Origin: Peristeroidobacter soli
GTDB lineage: Bacteria; Pseudomonadota; Gammaproteobacteria; Steroidobacterales; Steroidobacteraceae
Assembly (NCBI RefSeq): GCF_004138485.1
Contig: NZ_RYEV01000003.1
Coordinates: 744,001-808,000 of the forward strand
DNA length: 64,000 nt
Direction of reading: 5' to 3'
Shown piece by piece: positions 9,293 through 17,208 of the stretch. The translations under genes were made by a program, and so were the position numbers. Numbering within the stretch: the stretch's first letter is position 1; each line of letters opens with the position of its first letter. The notes under the pieces were generated by a model. The model ran no database searches, was not told the origin of the DNA, and was given only the letters and a program-made list of their open reading frames with translations.

Positions 9293-10375
9293 TCAGTAGA
9301 GCACGGTGGCATCGCCTTGCTCCCTGGCGCGAACGCCTTCGAGTTGTTGCAGATACTCGATGAAGGACTGACGATCGCTGGAATCGAAGGTGCCGTTGAT
9401 GCGCATGTCGGCGAGCACAGGATCGTCGATGCGAATCACACGCCGGTTGTAGCGATTGAATTCCGCGACCACCTCCGCGAGCGTTTCATTTCTGAACACG
9501 AGACGGCGCTCGGTCCACGCCGAGACACGATCCAGCGAAGGCCCCGAGCCGGGAAGAATCTCGCCTCGATCGGTAACGGCCGCGAGCTGTCCGGCGCTCA
9601 GGATCAAAGCGGCACCGGTGCGATCGACCGAGGCGGACGGTGGTGATTGCGTCGTCGGCGTCGATGAGCTCGTTTCCCGAACTTCGACCCTGCCTTCGAG
9701 CACGGCTACTGCCGTTCGCGTGCTCTGGGCTCGAACGTTGAATACGGTGCCGACCGCACGCACCGTGGCCTGAGGCGCGATAACGATGAATGGCCTGCGC
9801 GGATCTTTCGCGACTTTGAATCTGGCCTCGCCACGCAACAGCGACACCGCTCTGCGTGGCCCGTCGACGTCGATGCGAATTGCCGAGCTGGTGTTGATGT
9901 CCACCACCGAGCCATCGGTCAACGTCACGCTGCGCAACTCGCCGATTCCCGTTTGTATATAGGAACCGGAGAACCGATCCGCGAGCAACCAGATGGAAAG
10001 TCCCAACGTCAGCGTCGCGATTACGGCCGCAATCGGACGCGACAAAATGCGCGAGCGCGGCAGTTCACGTCGAGGCAATTGCGCGTGACTGTCCGGACTG
10101 AGCGCGACCACCTTCCCTGCACCTTTGCTCTCGAGCTCGGCGAGCGCAGCGGCTTCCAGCGCCGCAACTGAGTATTCGCCTTCCGGCGCCGGCATCGAGT
10201 CGGACCACACGCGCGAAACAGCAAGGTATTCCCGGACGTGGAGCGGTGAGCGAAGCAACCACTCACTGAATTGCGCGCGGACCTCAGGCGTGTCGCCATC
10301 GGCCCCACGCAGGCGTGCGAACCATTCGGAGGCTTCGCCGGCAAGATGTTCATCGAGACGAGGCGTACTGTCCAT
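9293..10375 (-). CDS. FecR-type anti-sigma factor
   Basis: An inner-membrane regulator that would hold or activate the adjacent ECF sigma factor in response to the STN domain of the TonB receptor. The N-terminal cytoplasmic DUF4880-like region has the form SEWLLRSPLHVREYLAVSRVW. A single membrane helix lies near residues 112-132 (IAAVIATLTLGLSIWLLA). The periplasmic FecR domain follows (TLTDGSVVDINTSSAIRID, RPFIVIAPQATVRAVGTVFNV) with a C-terminal STN-like tail (NRYNRRVIRIDD). Its length of 360 residues is normal. It lies 8 bp downstream of the sigma gene with GGAGG just before its ATG, indicating co-transcription. Confidence 0.92.
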   Translation of the reverse strand: MDSTPRLDEHLAGEASEWFARLRGADGDTPEVRAQFSEWLLRSPLHVREYLAVSRVWSDSMPAPEGEYSVAALEAAALAELESKGAGKVVALSPDSHAQLPRRELPRSRILSRPIAAVIATLTLGLSIWLLADRFSGSYIQTGIGELRSVTLTDGSVVDINTSSAIRIDVDGPRRAVSLLRGEARFKVAKDPRRPFIVIAPQATVRAVGTVFNVRAQSTRTAVAVLEGRVEVRETSSSTPTTQSPPSASVDRTGAALILSAGQLAAVTDRGEILPGSGPSLDRVSAWTERRLVFRNETLAEVVAEFNRYNRRVIRIDDPVLADMRINGTFDSSDRQSFIEYLQQLEGVRAREQGDATVLY

Positions 10376-10383
10376 GCACCCTC

Positions 10384-10893
10384 CTAAATCAGATCCCGCA
10401 GCTGGCTGCGGCAGTGGCGCAGGGCCGTGGCCAGATATTTCTTCACCATGCTGGAAGAAATCCCCAGACGAGCCGCGATTTCGTCATAGGTCATCCCGTC
10501 GCGGCGGTGAAAAATCAGCACGGCGCGACAGGTCGGATTGAGCTGCCGCAGCGCCTGGTCGATGCGGTTGCGCAAAGTCGGGGCATCCGCCTGCACCTCC
10601 GCGGGGAGCTCGGGCTCGTCGTGCTCCCGTGTCCAGCGCATCAATCGAGCATCGTCGTTGCCCCGTTTGAGCTCGAGTTCGTGAATCAGGTTCGTGGCCA
10701 GGCGGAACAGATACGGCTCGGGGTCGCGGATCAGATCCTTGCGATCCAGACGCATCAGACGCACGTACGCTTCTTGCGCCACGTCGCGTGCGTCCGTCCC
10801 CGGCCGGACGCGCCGCCTGAGATAGCGGACCAGATCCGTGCCGATCTCGGCCACCACCTGGCGGACAAAGCGGTGGGAAGTGTCTTTTGCCAT
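10384..10893 (-). CDS. ECF RNA polymerase sigma factor (FecI-like)
   Basis: A small extracytoplasmic-function sigma factor predicted to drive the FecR-receptor-peptidase genes downstream. Starting at MAKDTSHRFVRQV gives 169 residues, normal for FecI; the track's 262-residue frame adds a non-homologous leader reaching into the divergent promoter region. Region 2 is visible as DARDVAQEAYVRLMRLD. Region 4 (LNPTCRAVLIFHRRDGMTYD then EIAARLGISSSMVKKYL) is a clear helix-turn-helix. It is the first gene of a four-gene minus-strand unit and diverges from the YpfJ-like protease gene. Auto-regulation through FecR is expected for this family but not shown by the sequence. Confidence 0.92.
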   Translation of the reverse strand: MAKDTSHRFVRQVVAEIGTDLVRYLRRRVRPGTDARDVAQEAYVRLMRLDRKDLIRDPEPYLFRLATNLIHELELKRGNDDARLMRWTREHDEPELPAEVQADAPTLRNRIDQALRQLNPTCRAVLIFHRRDGMTYDEIAARLGISSSMVKKYLATALRHCRSQLRDLI

Positions 10894-11059
10894 CGATCCG
10901 GGATCCGTCTGCCCTCGGGGACTCCGCACGGTATGAGCGCGTTGATGATATGAGGGAGCCAACCCGAAAATCGGGTACCGGAATAGTAGCGCGGGAGGAA
11001 CCATTGAGGCTCCGGTCCGTATAAGCTCTGCGGACACGAATACCGCCTGGGGTGACGTC

Positions 11060-11908
11060 ATGCGTTGGCAAGGTCGGCAAGGCAGCTCGAACATCGAGGA
11101 TCGGCGCGGCGTCCGTTTCGGACGGGCCGGTGGCATTGGCATCGGCACCATCGTGCTGGCGCTGATCGCCATCTACTTCGGCCAGGACCCGTCGGTGGTG
11201 CTGCAAGGGGTGCAACCCTCGACGCCCACTGCCGAAGAGGGGCCGTATCAGGAGAGTCCCGAGGAAGCGCAGCTGCGCGAATTCGTCGGCGTGGTGCTGG
11301 CCGACACCGAAGAAACATGGGGCGACATCTTCAAGGGCATGGGACGCACCTATGAACAGCCGAAACTGGTGCTGTTCTCCGGCGCGGTTCAGTCCGCTTG
11401 CGGGTTTGCCGAGGCGGCGGTCGGGCCGTTCTATTGCCCCGGCGATCACAAGGTCTATATCGATCTGTCGTTCTATCAGGAACTGCAGAGCCGCTTCGGT
11501 GCACCCGGCGATTTCGCGCAGGCGTATGTGGTCGCGCATGAGATCGGGCACCACGTGCAAACGCTGCTGGGCATTTCCGAACAGAACATGGCGGCGCGGC
11601 AGCGGGCCAGCCAGGCCGAAGCGAATGCTTTGTCGGTGCGGCAGGAACTGCAGGCCGATTGTTTCGCCGGCATCTGGGCACACAACGCCGATCGTTCCCG
11701 TCAGCTGCTCGAGCAAGGCGATATCGAGGAAGGTTTGAATGCCGCGGCCGCCATCGGCGATGACCGGTTGCAGAAACAGGCGCGCGGCTATGTGGCGCCC
11801 GAGTCGTTCACTCATGGCAGCTCCGAACAGCGCGTGCGATGGTTCAAACGCGGTCTGGAGAGCGGTCAGCTGGACGCTTGTGATACTTTCGGTACGAAAC
11901 AGCTGTAA
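11060..11908 (+). CDS. YpfJ/KPN_02809-type neutral zinc metallopeptidase
   Basis: A membrane-anchored putative zinc peptidase of the YpfJ (DUF/PF04228) family. An N-terminal cytoplasmic segment with the family signature MRWQGRQGSSNIEDRRG precedes a single membrane helix (about residues 29-48, GIGIGTIVLALIAIYFG). The soluble domain has the zinc motif VVAHEIGHHVQ beginning near residue 160 and a downstream RQELQADCFAGIWAH segment that should supply the third ligand. The 282-residue length matches E. coli YpfJ (287). The physiological substrate of the family is unknown. It diverges from the ECF sigma gene across 166 bp that should hold both promoters. Confidence 0.88.
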   Translation: MRWQGRQGSSNIEDRRGVRFGRAGGIGIGTIVLALIAIYFGQDPSVVLQGVQPSTPTAEEGPYQESPEEAQLREFVGVVLADTEETWGDIFKGMGRTYEQPKLVLFSGAVQSACGFAEAAVGPFYCPGDHKVYIDLSFYQELQSRFGAPGDFAQAYVVAHEIGHHVQTLLGISEQNMAARQRASQAEANALSVRQELQADCFAGIWAHNADRSRQLLEQGDIEEGLNAAAAIGDDRLQKQARGYVAPESFTHGSSEQRVRWFKRGLESGQLDACDTFGTKQL

Positions 11909-11971
11909 ACAGTTGTATCGCCTGTCAATAGCTATGATAACTTAGGCTCCGCACACACCTGGGGAGGTACG

Positions 11972-13609
11972 GTGCGGGAGCAGCTCGCTGGTATCCAGTT
12001 CGCGGCAACGTCGAGTGCGGAGCAACCCATTGCACGCGCCAGCGCGCAACTGACCGCGTTTGTCGGACGCACCCTTCGCGGCCCGCTGCATCAACCCATC
12101 ATCGTCCGCAGCTTCGCGGACTTTCAGCAGCACTTCGGCGGCTTGTGGCAGCCGAGCCCCCTTTCCTACGCGGTCGAGCATTTCTTCGAGCAGGGCGGTC
12201 GCCAGGCAGTGATCGTTCGAGTCGCGAATGCGGCTGCGCCGGTGACTTTATCTTTGAAATGCGGCCGCGAGACCTTGCGGTTGGAAGCGCGGGCGCCCGG
12301 CACTCGTGAGTTTCTGCGAGCTTCGATCGACTACGACAACATCGAGAGCGGCGAAGAGCAGACCTTCAATCTGGTCATTCAACGGGTGCGCTCGCCGGGC
12401 TCCGAACGGGTCGAGGAACAGGAAACGTTCCGCGCGCTGTCGGTGGATCCGCAGTCGCCCCGGTATGTGACTTCGGTGTTGTTGGAGTCGGACCTGATGC
12501 GCGTGCGCGGCAGTGTGCCGATGCTGCGACCCGATCGCACGCTCATGCCGGGCACCAATCTGCCGGTGGGCTATGTGAGCTCCAATCCCGATGGCGACGA
12601 TGGCAAGCCCATCACCGACTATGACGTCATCGGTTCGGCGGCCCGCTGCACGGGTTTGTTTGCTTTGGAAAATGTCGACGACCTGGCGTTCGTCTATATC
12701 CCGCCGCTCGCGCGGGTCATCGATGTGGGCGTGAGCGCGTTGCTGGTTGCGACCCGGTTCTGCCGGGACAAGCGGGCGATGCTGATCGTCGATCCGCCGT
12801 CGTCCTGGGAAAGCACGTCCGAGGCGATTCGTTCGCTCAAGGCGCTCGACTTCCGCAGTGATAACGCGCTGCTGTTCTTTCCCCGGATCTCGGCGATGGA
12901 TCGGTTGCGGGGGCGGGTCGAAGTGTTTGGCAATGGCGGGGCGGTGGCAGGATTGTTGTCACGCTCGGGCGAGGCGGTTGCGGCGGCGGTGACTGAGCGC
13001 GAGCCGGAACCGATGCTACGGTCCAGTGCCAAGCTCGCCAGGGAAGTAAACAGCTCCGACCGGTGGTTGCTCGCGGCCATGGGCGTCAATGTGTTGCAGT
13101 CGGTGCGCAACCCCGATCGCGAATGGCCTGCGTTGCGGACCTTGGCCTGCGGCGCGAGTGCGTCGTCGGATTGGTCTTATCTGGCGCAGCGGCGGTTTTC
13201 GCTGTTCGTCGTCAACGCGATCGAGCGCGGCACTCGTTGGTGCTCGGGATCGCCCAATACGGCGAGCACCTGGATGCGCGTGTCGCGGCAGATCTCAAAT
13301 TTCTTGAGCGAGCTGCGCAGTGCCGGCGCGTTTGCTTCGGTGCCGGCGGATCAGGCGTTCCTGGTCATTTGTGACGAGCGCATCAATGACGAGGCGGATG
13401 GCATCAACATCCTGGTGCAGTTCGCGGCGATGCATGCGGGCGCTTATCACAGCTTCATGCTGACTCATCGACCCGGCGGCGCCACGGTGCGGCCCGTGAT
13501 GGTGAACCGCTTCGAGGCGACGCTCGTGGTGTCGCGTGAGCTGGAGCAGGAGATCACCCTGCGGCTCACGCCCAAGGACGATCTGATTAGCGTGCTGGCT
13601 TTGAATTGA
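11972..13609 (+). CDS. Phage tail sheath-like protein (orphan)
   Basis: A contractile-tail sheath family protein. The opening PIARASAQLTAFVGRTLRGP and QPIIVRSFADFQQHFGGLW match the standard sheath N-terminus, in which a TAFVG segment is followed by a named-range offset. The C-terminus (VNRFEATLVVSRELEQEITLRL) resembles the sheath beta-strand exchange region. The length of 545 residues is normal for a long sheath. The start is GTG with GGGGAGG five bases upstream. No tube, baseplate, spike or AAA+ gene flanks it: the neighbours are a zinc protease and, overlapping by 23 bp convergently, an adenosyltransferase. It may be a relic, a component encoded in trans, or a repurposed polymer. The call rests on recalled family patterns only. 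Confidence 0.7.
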   Translation: MREQLAGIQFAATSSAEQPIARASAQLTAFVGRTLRGPLHQPIIVRSFADFQQHFGGLWQPSPLSYAVEHFFEQGGRQAVIVRVANAAAPVTLSLKCGRETLRLEARAPGTREFLRASIDYDNIESGEEQTFNLVIQRVRSPGSERVEEQETFRALSVDPQSPRYVTSVLLESDLMRVRGSVPMLRPDRTLMPGTNLPVGYVSSNPDGDDGKPITDYDVIGSAARCTGLFALENVDDLAFVYIPPLARVIDVGVSALLVATRFCRDKRAMLIVDPPSSWESTSEAIRSLKALDFRSDNALLFFPRISAMDRLRGRVEVFGNGGAVAGLLSRSGEAVAAAVTEREPEPMLRSSAKLAREVNSSDRWLLAAMGVNVLQSVRNPDREWPALRTLACGASASSDWSYLAQRRFSLFVVNAIERGTRWCSGSPNTASTWMRVSRQISNFLSELRSAGAFASVPADQAFLVICDERINDEADGINILVQFAAMHAGAYHSFMLTHRPGGATVRPVMVNRFEATLVVSRELEQEITLRLTPKDDLISVLALN

Positions 13610-14159
13610 CCGGCGTCGTCTTCTTCCACAGCACTTCCTGGCCGTTCTCGTGCCGCGCCAGCACTCGTGCGATGACGAACAGCAGATCGGACAGCCGATT
13701 CAAGTAACGCGTCACTTCCGGCGCGATCTCTTCCTGCTTCGACGCCGCCCATGAACAGCGTTCCGCTCTGCGCGTGATGGCGCGCGCCAGGTGACAGGTC
13801 GATGCGGCCGGTCCACCGCCGGGCAGAATGAATTCCTTCAACGGCGGCAGCGGCTCGTTGAACTTATCCAACGTGTCCTCCAGCCCATCGATATGCGCCG
13901 CCGTGATCACCCGATACCCCGGCACCGCCAGCTCCCCCCCCAGATCGAACAACTCATGCTGAATCCGGGTCAGCGCCGTCGCCACCTCCGCCGGCAGGTT
14001 GGGCACCGCCAGAATCATCCCGATCGCACTGTTCGCCTCATCCACCGTCCCATACGCCTCGATCCGCGCATGCGTCTTCTCAACCCGCGAACCGTCGCCC
14101 AATCCGGTCGTGCCGTCATCCCCGGTGCGTGTGTAGATTTTCGAGAGGCGGTGGCCCAT
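13587..14159 (-). CDS. Cob(I)alamin adenosyltransferase, PduO/MMAB type
   Basis: Transfers the adenosyl group of ATP to cob(I)alamin to form coenzyme B12. The signature YTRTGDDGTTGLGDGSRV at residues 9-26 is the PduO ATP-binding motif. The conserved trimer-helix segments (VDEANSAIGM, HELFDLGGELA, CHLARAITRRAERC, NRLSDLLFVIAR) follow in order. The length of 190 residues is normal. It is separate from the B12 operon and has no riboswitch at its start, unlike the second, unrelated adenosyltransferase CobO at 20.8 kb. Its 3' end overlaps the sheath-like gene by 23 bp on the opposite strand. Confidence 0.92.
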   Translation of the reverse strand: MGHRLSKIYTRTGDDGTTGLGDGSRVEKTHARIEAYGTVDEANSAIGMILAVPNLPAEVATALTRIQHELFDLGGELAVPGYRVITAAHIDGLEDTLDKFNEPLPPLKEFILPGGGPAASTCHLARAITRRAERCSWAASKQEEIAPEVTRYLNRLSDLLFVIARVLARHENGQEVLWKKTTPVNSKPAR

Positions 14160-14341
14160 GTCGGTGCTCGTCAGTAGGAGTCGAAAAGCTAACCTTGCCC
14201 GGATCGGGCGGGATTGTCGACTGCTCGGACGGAGCGCGCTCGGCAGCCTGCTAAATTTTCCAGAAGTGACAAAAATTTTCTGATGAATCTATCAAATAAT
14301 TATAAATTAAATCAATTAGTTATGTACAAATTGGCAAGCCG

Positions 14342-14436
14342 TATTCTTTATTCTTGAATTGAGAATATTGACTCAGCTCGGAAGCCTGCTAGGGTCGCTG
14401 ACGGAGCCGGCATTCTCAATTCAAGAATCAAGAATA
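14342..14436. promoter_or_regulatory. 25-bp inverted repeats flanking the promoter of the HTH/nucleotidyltransferase pair
   Basis: The left arm at 14342-14366 and the right arm at 14412-14436 are reverse complements over 25 bases with one mismatch (core ATTCTCAATTCAAGAAT). The right arm runs into the ATG of the HTH gene. Between the arms lies a plausible sigma70 promoter, TTGACT at 14368 and TAGGGT at 14390 with a 16-bp spacer. The layout suggests an autoregulated promoter bound by the HTH protein at two sites. The 80 bp upstream are markedly AT-rich compared with the rest of the window. Confidence 0.6.
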
Positions 14437-14981
14437 TGGCGCGACGGAGCACCCAGCAGCTGGTGTTGAAACCGCAGGATCTGTACGTCCTGCTGGCGCT
14501 GCTTACCAGTGCCGAAGATCGACCCACCTATGCCCGACTGGCGGATCGCACCGGCTTGGCGGTATCGGCGGTGCATGCATCTTTGAAGCGGGCTGTCGCT
14601 GCCGGACTGGCAGTCATTCGTGAGGGGCGGCCGTCGGTTCTGAGGCCGCAGCTCAAAGAGTTTGTGCTCGGAGGCGCCCGATACGCTTTCCCAGCAGTGC
14701 TCGGTCGGGTGGGGCGCGGTGTACCCACTGCCTATGCGGCCGAGCCACTGAAGAGTGTCATCGCTGCGTCCGCCGACCCGATCCCGGTTTGGGCTCACAG
14801 CAGCGGCAAGGCGCGAGGTGTCAGTCTGGCTCCGCTATATCCGACCATTCCCGAAGCGGCGCCGAGGGACGCGGATCTTTACGCCGTCCTTGCGCTGTTC
14901 GATGCATATCGCTCCGGTCAGGCGCGCGAGCGCGCGGCCGCGCAGAAGCTATTGGAGAAATATTTCAGTGGCGCTGCGTGA
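14436..14981 (+). CDS. Winged-helix/MarR-like DNA-binding protein, partner of the nucleotidyltransferase
   Basis: The N-terminal third (QDLYVLLALLTSAEDRPTYA, ARLADRTGLAVSAVHASLKR, AAGLAVIREGRPSV) is a clear winged helix-turn-helix with a basic wing. The C-terminal part is an uncharacterised domain ending in DADLYAVLALFDAYRSGQAR and a helical tail. The length is 181 residues. The start codon lies inside the right arm of a 25-bp inverted repeat, pointing to autoregulation. Its end overlaps the start of the nucleotidyltransferase gene by 14 bp, so the two are translationally coupled. The layout parallels AbiEi-AbiEii antitoxin/toxin operons, but the protein is not a recognised AbiEi. The toxin-antitoxin role is inference. 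Confidence 0.7.
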   Translation: MARRSTQQLVLKPQDLYVLLALLTSAEDRPTYARLADRTGLAVSAVHASLKRAVAAGLAVIREGRPSVLRPQLKEFVLGGARYAFPAVLGRVGRGVPTAYAAEPLKSVIAASADPIPVWAHSSGKARGVSLAPLYPTIPEAAPRDADLYAVLALFDAYRSGQARERAAAQKLLEKYFSGAA

Positions 14982-15663
14982 CCCGAATGTCGCGAAGCTG
15001 CAATTGGTCGCTCACGCGCTTGGCTCATTGCGCGAGCAAGTCGTGTTCGTGGGCGGTTGCGCGGTCGGCCTGCTCATAACAGATGAGGCTGCGGCGCCAG
15101 TGCGAGCCACGCTGGATGTCGATCTCGTCGTGTCTGTGTCGGCGCTGTCTGCATATCACGGGCTCGAAAAGGATCTTTCCGCGCTGGGCTTCAAACGAGA
15201 CATGACTGCCGACGCGCCGATCTGCCGCTGGCGTTATCGAGGACTGGAAGTCGATGTGATGCCCACCGACCCGGGCATTCTCGGTTTCTCGAATCGGTGG
15301 TATCCACTGGCCGTGAGCAGCGCGCAGTCTTTCAAACTTCCCAATGGCCATGAGATCCGGTTGATTGCCGCGCCGGTCTTCGTCGCAACGAAATTTGAAG
15401 CGCATGCGGACCGCGGCGCTGGCGATCTGCTCGCCAGTCACGATTTGGAAGATATCGTCAATGTCATTGATGGCAGGCCCAGTCTGCTGAATGAAATTGC
15501 GATGAGCCCGCGCGAGTTGCGTGAGTATCTCGCTCAACGCTGCACTGCTTTGTTGGAGACGCCGCTGTTCGCCGACTATTTGCCAGGGTTGATTGCATCT
15601 GGTGACGACCAGGCCGACCGGGTGCAATTGGTTTACGAACGAATTCAGGCAATCGCCAGTTAG
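14968..15663 (+). CDS. Nucleotidyltransferase-fold protein (AbiEii/MenT-like), possible toxin
   Basis: A DNA polymerase beta-type nucleotidyltransferase. The motif VFVGGCAVGLL (the G-G replacing the usual G-S) is followed by ATLDVDLVV, giving the D-x-D metal pair. LEVDVMP supplies the third acidic residue, so the active site looks complete. The GTG at 14968 is preferred: GGAGAAA lies eight bases upstream and the start overlaps the HTH stop. The track's longer 302-residue frame reads back through the HTH gene. The resulting 231 residues fit a single-domain enzyme. It could transfer a nucleotide to tRNA or protein, as AbiEii/MenT toxins do. It ends in a 4-bp convergent overlap with cobQ. Confidence 0.75.
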   Translation: MALRDPNVAKLQLVAHALGSLREQVVFVGGCAVGLLITDEAAAPVRATLDVDLVVSVSALSAYHGLEKDLSALGFKRDMTADAPICRWRYRGLEVDVMPTDPGILGFSNRWYPLAVSSAQSFKLPNGHEIRLIAAPVFVATKFEAHADRGAGDLLASHDLEDIVNVIDGRPSLLNEIAMSPRELREYLAQRCTALLETPLFADYLPGLIASGDDQADRVQLVYERIQAIAS

Positions 15664-17141
15664 GTCGCGAGCTTCGCGACTTTCTCGAGCCCATCGATAT
15701 CCAGCGACAGCTCGATCTGCCGCGCCACGCAGTCGAGTGCTTGTTCCACCCTATGAGCGTAGTCCTCGTTGTTGGATTGCGCGCCCAGGCGTGCAAGGAA
15801 AGCTGAGCGGAAGGTGGGGGAGTGGAAGAGGCCGTGGATGTGGCAGCCGAGGATGCGGGTGTCGGGGGAGACAGCGCCATCGGTGGTGCCGTTGTCGAAG
15901 CGGATGAAGGGGCTCGAAGCGGCGGCGGGGCCGGTGGAGAGGCCGAGGTGCATTTCGTAGCCGCTGATCGCGGAATCGGTGACGAGGTCCGTGCCGGTGA
16001 TGGCGCGGAGTTGTTTGTCGCCGGTCATGGTGGTGGTGATGTCGAGCAGGCCGAGGCCGCGGGTGGAATCCAGGTGGCCTTCGATCCGCTGCGGATCGAG
16101 CACGACGTTGCCGAGCATTTGATAGCCGGCGCAAATGCCGAGCACGCGGCCGCCACGGCGGACGTGAGCGAGCAGGTCGATGTCCCAGCCTTGCGAACGG
16201 AAGAATTCGAGGTCGGCGATGGTCGCCTTGCTGCCGGGAAGAATGATCAGTGTCGCATCGAGCGGCAGCGGCTGACCCGGCGGAATGAACATCAGCTCGA
16301 CCTGTTCCTCCCCGCGCAGCGGATCGAAGTCGTCGAAGTTCGCGATGTGAGGCAGCCGGGGAATGACGATGCGAATGCGGCCTCGCTCGCCCGTGCTCGA
16401 AGGCGCAACGCCCGACTGATCGAGCTGCATGGCGTCCTCCGCCGGCAGCGCGCCAGCATGATGCAGCCAAGGCACGACACCGAGTCGCTGCCATCCGGTG
16501 CGCCCCTCGATCGTCCTCAGCCCGTCATCGAACAAACTCGCATCGCCTCGAAACTTGTTGATGATGAACCCGCGAATGCGAGCCCGATCCGCCTCGTCGA
16601 GCACTGCATGCGCGCCGACCAGCGAAGCAATCACATGCCCGCGGTCGATATCGCCGACCAGCACGACAGGCACATCGGCGGCATGCGCGAATCCCATGTT
16701 CGCGATGTCATGGGTTCGTAAGTTTGTTTCGGCAGGGCTGCCGGCGCCTTCGACGATCACGAGCTGCGACTCATCTTGCAGTCGGCGGAAACTTTCCACC
16801 GCGATCTGCAACAGCTGCCGTTTGTCACGCCCATGCGCACTGGCCTGCATGACACCCTGGCGACGACCGCGAACGATCAGCTGCGAGCCGATATCGCTTT
16901 GCGGCTTCAACAACACAGGATTCATATCGACCGTCGGCGGTGTCCGGCAGGCGAGGGCCTGCAGCGCCGTCGAGCGGCCGATCTCGCCGCCATCCGGCGT
17001 CACGGCGGCATTGTTCGACATGTTCTGCGGCTTGAACGGCCGCACGGTCAGGCCGCGATTGGTGAACAGGCGGCACAACCCGGCGACCAGCAGGGATTTG
17101 CCGACGTCCGAGCCGCAGCCTTGAATCATGATCGCTGGCAT
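15660..17141 (-). CDS. cobQ: Cobyric acid synthase CobQ
   Basis: An ATP-dependent amidase that converts adenosylcobyrinic acid a,c-diamide to adenosylcobyric acid by four glutamine-dependent amidations. The N-terminal synthetase domain has IQGCGSDVGKSLLVAGLCRL (P-loop) and FKPQNMSNNAAVT. The C-terminal class I glutamine amidotransferase domain has the nucleophile Cys in RVLGICAGYQMLG and a downstream His in CHIHGLFHS. The length of 493 residues is normal. It is the last gene of the riboswitch-led minus-strand operon, 67 bp after cobD. Without ring-building genes nearby, its likely role is salvage of partly amidated corrinoids. Confidence 0.95.
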   Translation of the reverse strand: MPAIMIQGCGSDVGKSLLVAGLCRLFTNRGLTVRPFKPQNMSNNAAVTPDGGEIGRSTALQALACRTPPTVDMNPVLLKPQSDIGSQLIVRGRRQGVMQASAHGRDKRQLLQIAVESFRRLQDESQLVIVEGAGSPAETNLRTHDIANMGFAHAADVPVVLVGDIDRGHVIASLVGAHAVLDEADRARIRGFIINKFRGDASLFDDGLRTIEGRTGWQRLGVVPWLHHAGALPAEDAMQLDQSGVAPSSTGERGRIRIVIPRLPHIANFDDFDPLRGEEQVELMFIPPGQPLPLDATLIILPGSKATIADLEFFRSQGWDIDLLAHVRRGGRVLGICAGYQMLGNVVLDPQRIEGHLDSTRGLGLLDITTTMTGDKQLRAITGTDLVTDSAISGYEMHLGLSTGPAAASSPFIRFDNGTTDGAVSPDTRILGCHIHGLFHSPTFRSAFLARLGAQSNNEDYAHRVEQALDCVARQIELSLDIDGLEKVAKLAT

Positions 17142-17208
17142 CAGCCGTGCGCTCCGAGTGGGAATGCCGCGGGCATCAGCCGTTCGCTGCTATCGCGAGG
17201 CGAAGTCA

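Noticed and set aside
10484-11815. 443-residue minus-strand ORF across the sigma and YpfJ-like genes
   Set aside because: It spans two real genes in a different frame and shows no recognisable domain.
15751-16494. 247-residue minus-strand ORF inside cobQ
   Set aside because: Alternate frame of cobQ; its runs of Arg, His and Pro are a composition artefact.
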